Of a stretch of DNA of 29,588 nt, positions 23,794 to 29,588 are shown one piece after another. The DNA is from Acanthamoeba sp. SK_2022b (lineage: Eukaryota; Discosea; Longamoebia; Acanthamoebidae), in contig JANDJZ010000432.1 in the NCBI GenBank assembly GCA_027943245.1, positions 1 through 29,588 of the forward strand, given 5' to 3'. Within the stretch, counting starts at the first letter, position 1; every line of letters begins with the position of its first letter. The notes beneath the pieces are model-generated. The model was not told where the DNA came from. It saw only the letters and a list, made by a program, of their open reading frames with translations, and made no database searches. Made by a program: the position numbers and the translations under genes.

Positions 23794-23839
23794 AATCAGA
23801 TACCTACTGAGCACATGAGGAAGTGATCTGAATGCTTTT
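23794..23839 (+). repeat. 46-bp 5S upstream repeat, copy 2
   Basis: Inverted copy of 10966-11011. It is flanked on both sides by GGATACGGCC (23784-23793, and the first ten bases of the 5S gene at 23840), as if it were the end of an insertion with a 10-bp duplication. It could equally be the normal 5S upstream region. Confidence 0.75.
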
Positions 23840-23958
23840 GGATACGGCCATACTGCGCAGAAAGCACCGCTTCCCATCCGAACAGCGAAGTTAAGCTGCG
23901 CCAGGCGGTGTTAGTACTGGGGTGGGCGACCACCCGGGAATCCACCGTGTCGTATCCT
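23840..23958 (+). rRNA. rrn5: 5S ribosomal RNA, intact
   Basis: 119 nt with the terminal helix closed by GGATACGGC at the start and GTCGTATCC at the end, the loop A to helix III region CCATCCGAACAGCGAAGTTA, and the loop E to helix IV region AGTACTGGGGTGGGCGACCA. The sequence agrees with my recollection of Acanthamoeba 5S rRNA. Transcribed by RNA polymerase III from an internal promoter. It lies inverted relative to the broken copy at 10668-10965. Confidence 0.95.
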
Positions 23959-23961
23959 TTT
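23958..23961 (+). terminator. RNA polymerase III terminator, TTTT
   Basis: A four-T run directly at the 3' end of the 5S gene. The 13 bases TTTTGTCTGTTGC are shared with the broken 5S copy. Confidence 0.75.
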
Positions 23962-24010
23962 GTCTGTTGCACTGCCCTAAAGGCAGTGGGGGGGTTGAAA
24001 ATAGACCGGT

Positions 24011-24370
24011 AAGTTTCGCTCTGGAAACTTAGAGGGGTCCGCTAGGTTCGCTAAATACCGCTCATGGCGGGCTCCTCTAAATTCTTATCGTGGAATAAAA
24101 TATATAAATAAAAATGTGTAAAATATATTTTTTGATTCATAAATCAATCGCACACGCGGGACGCCATGGCCGCCGTCGCCACCGTCGCTGCCGTCGCCGC
24201 TGGCGCACTGCCGGAGCCAGCGCAAGTAGTGGAGTGCCGTTGCTGCCAGCGCCACACCCACTGCTCGCCTTGGGGCCGCCACCCGCTTGGAAGCTGCTCC
24301 GGTGCTGTTGCCGCCCTTGCTCCCGTTGGCCGCCAGCGCCACACCCACTGCTCGCGCCAGCCCCTACTGC
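24011..24370. other. Harbinger left subterminal and 3' region with a 90-bp duplication
   Basis: Subterminal CTTAGAGGGGTCC at about 24029 resembles CTTAGAGAGGGTCC near the right end (28058). GCCAGCGCCACACCCACTGC occurs at about 24247 and again at about 24333, marking a duplicated stretch just after the Myb-like gene stop. A plus-strand ORF from 24166 is Ala/Val/Arg-rich and probably not real. Confidence 0.5.
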
Positions 24371-25720
24371 TCAGAGGAAGGGCGACTCGAAGAGAAGACT
24401 ATCGTCATCGGGGTTGTCGTGTTGGCTGGAGAGCGACGGCTCGGAGGCAGCCGTCGAGGTTGAGGAGCTGGCTGATGAAGAGGAAGACGAGCTCGATGTC
24501 GCAGCTCTGGCCGACAGCTGCACCTCAGAGCGCTCAAGGGCAGCGCTGAGCCGGTCGTCTAGCTCACTGGATGGCCGGCCAATGTTGAACGTTGCACTCA
24601 TGAACTCACTCTGCTGGCGAAGAAACGAAATCGAAAGCAGCAGGTTGACTCGGGTGAGCTCTGGTATGTCGGCAACACGGTGAAGGATGGCCTCCTGCTC
24701 AGACAGAAGCTTGTCGTAGCGCGTTGACGGCTGCTTGACGAAGTCCAGCACTTCCTTTTGTCTCGCCACACGAACAGCATCCTCATCGCTGATCCGTCGC
24801 ACTTCAGAGAGCTGTGCCGTGGTGGCAGCAGGTGCTGGGCAGGTGGCTGTTGTGCGGCGGACCTCCTCGGTGTCGTACTTGGTGAGGAGGTCGACCATGG
24901 ACGCTGTGGGGAGCAGACGGCGAGGGCCACGCCTGCGAGGCGTCTCTTCTCTGGCCTCGTCAGAGTCCTCATTGGCATCACCGTCCAGTGTTTGTGTGCT
25001 GTTGGCCACACCTGTGTTGGCCTCAAACGATGCAAGGAGCTCTGTATTGACGCCCATGCATTAAGTTAACATGGTCAAATCTAAATCTAATTTCAACACA
25101 TTCGCACCGTTTGTTGATTCAATTGCTTGCAGATCGAAGTCTGGGTTGGCAGCGCGAAATGCCACAAGCTGTGCTTGTGGGATCAAGTGTCCTGTAATGG
25201 CCACCTCAACATTAGATCACATTATTGATAACACTTCTGTGGTCATACCTTGTTCATGGCACCAATCAAAGTAATCAGCAGAGAGGAGAGAATCACATTG
25301 TTCGGCGAAATCAATCTCGTAACTTTTGACTGTCGCAGCTGAGCGCTCCTGCAAGCCGACGGGAAAAATGTCAAATGGATCAGGTGGGGCAGAGACTCAT
25401 GTTCAGTAGATGGGTAGAAAAGACAAAGGAGGTACCTTAGGGCTGGGGCGTTGTGGTTTTGTAGAGGAGATGGTGGTTGATGATGTGCGTTGCTCATTGA
25501 GGAGAAGGTGGAACCGACGCTTGATGGTGTCGTTCGTGCGCTTATTGTAGCCTGCCTTGACCAAATCATCTCGGATGAGAGTCCATTGGCGCTCACTCCC
25601 TTGATACTTGGTGGCCAACTGGGTGAGGACACGGAGCTCATCCAGTGTCCAGGTGGCGCGTGGCTTCTTTGTTGTCTTTATCTTTGTCTTCTTGGTAATC
25701 GTCTTGGCTGGTGTGGCCAT
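24371..25720 (-). CDS. Myb/SANT-like DNA-binding protein of the Harbinger element
   Basis: In PIF/Harbinger elements this second protein binds transposon DNA and helps the transposase enter the nucleus. Exons on the minus strand are 25720-25436, 25348-25249, 25191-25108 and 25041-24371, in frame (379 residues). Residues 1-20 are Lys-rich (TKKTKIKTTKKP), followed by a trihelix/SANT-type domain (TWTLDELRVLTQLATKYQGS, RQWTLIRDDLVKAGYN, TIKRRFHLLL). The second half has a basic RRRGPRR patch, a charged helical region and a Ser-rich acidic tail. An in-frame ATG 57 bp upstream could be the true start; the one used follows it and leads directly into the basic region. It lies downstream of the transposase on the same strand. 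Confidence 0.8.
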
Positions 25721-25869
25721 CGTGGGTGTTGAGGTTCTTTGGCAGGACGAAGCAGAGGAAACGCCTGACAACAGCAATTCAATCGAAAAAATTCCAAGAA
25801 AAAAAGATCTTTTTCGAAGAGATTACTCTAATTTGGCTGCCAACACAGGTTTTGTTTCAAAAACTAAGA

Positions 25870-26060
25870 GATGTGCTGACACAACACAACACAATATGAC
25901 TTGACATCATGACATGACACAACATGACTCAACATGGCACAACACAACACAACACAACACAACATGGCAGTACATGACATGACACAACACAACACAACAT
26001 GGCATTACATGGCATGACACAGACACAACATGACATGACATGACATGACATGAGCATCAT
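25870..26060. repeat. Pentanucleotide-type array, (ACAAC)n and (ACATG)n
   Basis: Interspersed runs of AACAC and ACATG/ATGAC with ACATGGC variants and no CpG, in the gap between the two Harbinger genes. It is simple-sequence DNA and not coding. Confidence 0.85.
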
Positions 26061-26152
26061 AGGAACATGGATCAGCAGCAGACATGCCAGACACAACAGT
26101 AAGTGTTTACCACAAATGCTCTGTTTGCAAAAGGTCTAATGAGTTTTTATTT

Positions 26153-27945
26153 TCAAGGCTTCCTGGAGTCAAAGAACCCTCCATCAGCTTCATCAAAAGT
26201 GTGAAGAGAGTTGGCAATTCGTTGTCTTACAAGTCGGTTGTAGAGGAGTGCACACACCTTTGCCACAATTGGTTGTAGGCCTCGACCATGGTGGAACTTG
26301 TCACGCAGGATTGGGAACATGGCCTTGATGTCATGCCAAACATTCTCAACACCACACCGTGATGCCTGCCATTGTTGACACATATTGTTACATGAAATAT
26401 ATCTCTTTACATTCTAATAAATAACAATACCTTGATTGTCTGTGAACGGCATACTCCCCCATATGGTGTGATCAGACGAGGGTCACTCTTGGAAAACCCA
26501 CCATCTGCAACACCTGCATTGAGTTGTTGGAGAGGGAGTGAGTGGACACTCCCTGGGTAGTGGTGTAAGGGGTGATACCAATAAGAATTTTGGGGGTAGG
26601 AGCATACCATTACGACCTTCACCAAGTGGTAGCTCACCACTGCCGACTGCAGAGAGGGTCCAGCTACGCTGGTCATTGGCACGACCAGCAAATCCTGGTT
26701 CAAAGTCAAGGAACAGGCCAGCATAGTCGACAAGGCCAAGAGAGTTGAAAAAGTGCTTGCCCTTGTCACTGCGGAAGTAGTCATGCTCAACACCCTTGCG
26801 TGGCTCAGAGATTGCATGGGTGGTGAAGTCCATGGAGAAGATTGTGGTTGGGGACACGTCAGGGAATGTGCCCTCAAGCCTCTTCTGGTGCTCCTCGCTT
26901 GGCCAGGAGATCTCGTGCTGGAAGCCCTTGAAGACAACAACGAGCATGTGGAAGAGATCCTGAGACCCCACATTTCAACACACCCATTAGCTGGACAAAT
27001 AAGAAGACCAGAAAGGGGAGTAGATTGTACACAGGAGATGAAGCACTTGTCCACGCCAAAGATTGACTCGATGACGCTGTAGGTCGGGTAGGAGGCGAGC
27101 CAGAATAAGAGAAGAAGGAGGCGATTGTCAGTCGTGAGCACGGCCGACTTGGTGCGACCACTCCACTCCTCTTCGCCACGGCCCTTGGTCATTGAGGGTC
27201 GCGGCTTGGCGATGGAGTCCTTGAGTGCCTCATGCATGTCGACAAACTCCTCGATGGTGCAGTGCACAAGCTCGAAGAAGAGGGTGGATTTCTTCCGCCA
27301 ACGGCTGAACACGTCCTGTGCGTCACCAGCAGCACGCTCAGCTGCCTCAAGGAGGAGGAGCTTGGGGAAGAGGTGCCGCATGATTGCGTGCGATGGCAGG
27401 CTTGCAAAGTAGGGTGGTGGCGGCGGCGGCAGTGCAAAGAGCGCGAAGGGCACCTCAATGATTGGCATCGGCGGCACCAGAAGAGCAGCAAGGTTCCGAT
27501 CGACCATGGAGGGTGGCGGCGGCGGCGGCAGAGGTGGCCAGAGGAGTGGCGCCATGGAGGCGGTGAGCGAGGCAGTGGGAGGAGCAAGTGCCGCGTGAAG
27601 GGCGGCTTCGGCCTGTGCGGGCGTTGTGCTCAGGCGCTTGGCGGTGCTCTGGAGGAAGGCTGCCCGACAGCCCTCGTCCACACCAAAGAGGACCTTGAGC
27701 TGGGCCTGCTGCTCCAGCACCTGCTGCTGCATGGCCTGCGCCACCTCTAGCAGCATCTCGTTGCCGCTTCTATTTGCCCTGTTGGTGGGCAGGGCGGCCC
27801 CCCCACCCACGGTTGGGGGGGTCGGTACTGGAGCGGTGCGCCGCTGCTTGGTTGGCCGTTGTTCCTCAGGGCTGTCCTCGACTTCTTCCTCGCTGCCGTG
27901 TGTGCGCGCCGGCCGCACTTGGGGCCCGCTTGTCTCTGCGTCCAT
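26153..27945 (-). CDS. PIF/Harbinger DDE transposase
   Basis: Nuclease that cuts and rejoins the element ends. Exons on the minus strand are 27945-27031, 26959-26608, 26513-26431 and 26365-26153, all GT-AG and in frame, giving 520 residues. The N-terminal about 190 residues are low complexity with Pro runs. A helical region (NRLLLLLFWLASYPTYSVIE) precedes the catalytic core. Catalytic acids: Asp in IFSMDFTTHAISEP, Asp in VADGGFSKSDPRLITPYGG, Glu in RCGVENVWHDIKAMFPIL. GLVDYAGLFLDFEPGFAGRA lies between the first two, as in the family. No stops or frameshifts, so it could be functional. ATG at 27945 is the first Met of the open frame and lies about 155 bp inside the right end. Confidence 0.88.
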
Positions 27946-28081
27946 CCCCCGGTGTTTGCGTTTGTCAATTTCCTAAGTCCAAACTTGGCGGGCGGTGTGG
28001 GCGAAAAATGACTGGTGGCTGGTGGACTTAGCGAAAAGCTACGGTCATTTTTCTTACTTAGAGAGGGTCCCAAATTTAGCG

Positions 28082-28927
28082 GGCCTATTTTCAACTCCCC
28101 CAGTAAGCACAACAGTACTTTTGTTTGTAACAGCTTTTGGTATTAATGTTTTGACTAACACTTTGGAATTCTACTTCTTACATAGGATTGGTTCTGGTGG
28201 CCCAGCAGTTTATGACTCTCTAAGCACCTGTTTGGTTGCATGACACCTTCATCAACTCCATCAAGAAGCATTGTGGTTGCTGTCATGACCAATCACTAAC
28301 TGGCAGGCAGAGAAGATCTGGCACACATTCTACAAGCTGGCCACACTGGCAGTCAAGCATGAGGGCAGAACAGAAATGGAATGGGCAGAATGAGCATGAA
28401 AACTTAGCAGGCACTTTACCAAGTGCTACCAGGGCTGGTGTTGGTACTGGGGTGGAAAGTGTAAAAACAGCTGGGAATATGCAAAGGTGGAAACAAGAAT
28501 TAGAGCAAGTAGAGGAGAGCAAGCAGGAACAAGGGCAGGTACAGGAACAGGAGGAGAGGGGCTCAGTTGTATTGGAGCAGGTGGTGCAGTTGGCACACCA
28601 CTGATAATGGTACAATAGAAGGATACACATTAACTTATGCAGGGTTTGCATGTAAGTGCATAGTCTACCTCCTTACCTCCTGATACTGCCAATGTTCCTT
28701 GAGATCTGATGTGGTACACAAAGATGTGGAGGTAGGGAGCCTGATCCATTACCATGTCACCTTGGTCATGTTAGCTTGTGGTTCCAATATTGTGGAACCT
28801 GTTTGTGCATCATAGTTTTTTCTTGGATAATTATCATTGACCATTATTGAATTTCAGCTCTGTGGATTATCTGGCCATCCAAGGCAGCATAGCTCATGAC
28901 TGGCTGAGGCTCCCTCCCTTATTACTA
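28082..28927. other. CpG-free segment, 846 bp, no clear gene
   Basis: I find no CG dinucleotide from just after 28081 to 28928. The first about 20 bp belong to the Harbinger right end. A 122-codon open frame (28236-28604) is rich in Gln, Glu and His with no recognised domain and is probably chance. CpG returns at normal density after 28960, just before the next gene. Confidence 0.8.
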
Positions 28928-29144
28928 CGCCAGGAGGTGGTTGGCACCTTTAAATCCACAGGGAGCACGGGTACGAGCTTTGGTGGGCGAATGTGTGGTT
29001 TTTGTCCGGGATGTCAATCAACTCATTACCTGGAAAATTCCCACGCGGCCCAGGTGGGCTTGCAATTTTGTCGCGCGATCAAAATCTGATCGATAGCGCA
29101 ACATTAAGCTTTGGCTTTGGTGGTGTTGCACATCTGAAAGCGAA

Positions 29145-29588
29145 ATGGAGGAGACTGACCTCGATGAGATGAACCCTGAGTTTGGGAACGAGTTCTGGAA
29201 GGAGCTGACCGATGACGTACTCGATACCCTCTACAGTCAGCTCGAGTACGTACAGGCAAATCTTGCAAGTTGGGATTTCTTTTGCAGAGGCCCCATCGAG
29301 CGAAATGGCTCTGCGCTATGGCACGTTGGATTGATTGACAGAATATTATTTATTATAAACTCTTGATGAGCGTAGCGCTGTTTGAGCGATGCTCTCGACG
29401 ACGATGACGATGGAATGCTCAGCTCCTCGAATCCTGGGGGCTTCGTGCTGCCGCCCGAGCAGCAACAGGTCCAGGTCAAGGAAGAGGAGCCCATCGCGCG
29501 CACCGTCGACCCGGCCCACTTCCAGCAACAGGGCCACCATCACCAACAACAACAGCAGCAGGCCCAGCTCGCCGCCGCCGCGCAGCAG
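29145..29588 (+). CDS. Acidic, Gln-rich protein, 3' partial; possible transcription regulator
   Basis: Exon 1 is 29145-29249 (MEETDLDEMNPEFGNEFWKE and on to SQLEY), then a 126-bp intron (GTACAG to GCGTAG), then exon 2 from 29376 to the window edge. Exon 2 begins RCLSDALDDDDDGMLSSSNP, followed by LPPEQQQVQVKEEEPIART and a His/Gln-rich run. An acidic start, a VKEEEP motif and Gln/His tracts are common in activators such as bZIP factors, but no DNA-binding domain is inside the window. The start is the first ATG after the CpG-poor stretch. Confidence 0.6.

Larger units (their letters stand above)
23988..28101 (-). mobile_element. Complete PIF/Harbinger DNA transposon, 4.1 kb
   Basis: The left end GGGGGGGTTGAAAATAGACC (23988) and the inverted right end GGGGGAGTTGAAAATAGGCC (28101) match at 18 of 20 positions. 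AGT at 23985-23987 and 28102-28104 is a 3-bp target duplication, the length expected for PIF/Harbinger. Both standard genes of the family are inside on the minus strand: a Myb/SANT-like protein and a DDE transposase. All exons splice in frame without stops. CpG content is normal, unlike the sequence beyond the right end. The element begins 29 bp downstream of the intact 5S gene. Confidence 0.9.

Noticed and set aside
24166..24549. 127-codon plus-strand frame at the Harbinger left end
   Set aside because: Overlaps the Myb-like gene antisense, is Ala/Arg-rich and contains the local duplication; no domain.
28236..28604. 122-codon frame in the CpG-free block
   Set aside because: Low-complexity Gln/Glu composition, no domain, and CpG-free DNA has fewer chance stops of some types; kept only as a note.

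Overview
The window looks like nuclear DNA of an Acanthamoeba-like amoebozoan. Genes are CpG-rich and split by many short GT-AG introns, (AC)n/(TG)n arrays sit inside introns, and there are two 5S rRNA loci whose sequence agrees with what I remember of Acanthamoeba 5S rRNA. The species is inferred from memory; no search was run.

Left third (1-10468), ordinary gene-dense host DNA. Three minus-strand genes lie in a row: ER Hsp90 (GRP94, 3' end outside the window), mitochondrial Hsp70 and mitochondrial ribosomal protein uL15m. A diverging plus-strand gene encodes an armadillo-repeat protein in which each repeat is one exon, usually of exactly 129 bp. GRP94 carries a perfect match to the animal ERSE-II stress element about 100 bp upstream of its start.

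Middle (10668-23132). A 5S rRNA gene is split by a 171-bp insertion with a 9-bp target duplication. It is followed by about 5.9 kb of strongly CpG-depleted, TG/CA-rich DNA. That DNA holds decayed tandem repeats, a 24-bp minisatellite invaded by a 1.1-kb DDE transposon with inverted ends, a piggyBac-like remnant, and two small membrane-type ORFs. Then comes a large plus-strand gene of 24 resolved exons: a carboxylic acid reductase-like enzyme (adenylation, carrier and NADPH reductase domains) with a ZZ zinc finger at its N-terminus. Its introns hold six long dinucleotide or hexanucleotide arrays.

Right part (23784-29588). An intact 5S gene is followed 29 bp downstream by a complete 4.1-kb PIF/Harbinger transposon. 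It has matching inverted ends, a 3-bp AGT duplication, and two spliced genes with fully open frames: a Myb/SANT-like protein and a DDE transposase. Directly beyond it are about 850 bp without a single CpG. The window ends with the first exons of an acidic, glutamine-rich protein.

The main story is a boundary between active, CpG-rich host genes and old mobile-element DNA that has lost CpG in the way methylated DNA does, with a younger CpG-rich Harbinger element inserted next to it. The main new candidates are the ZZ-CAR fusion with its repeat-flanked cassette exon, the CpG-free segment, and the possible use of 5S genes as an insertion target.
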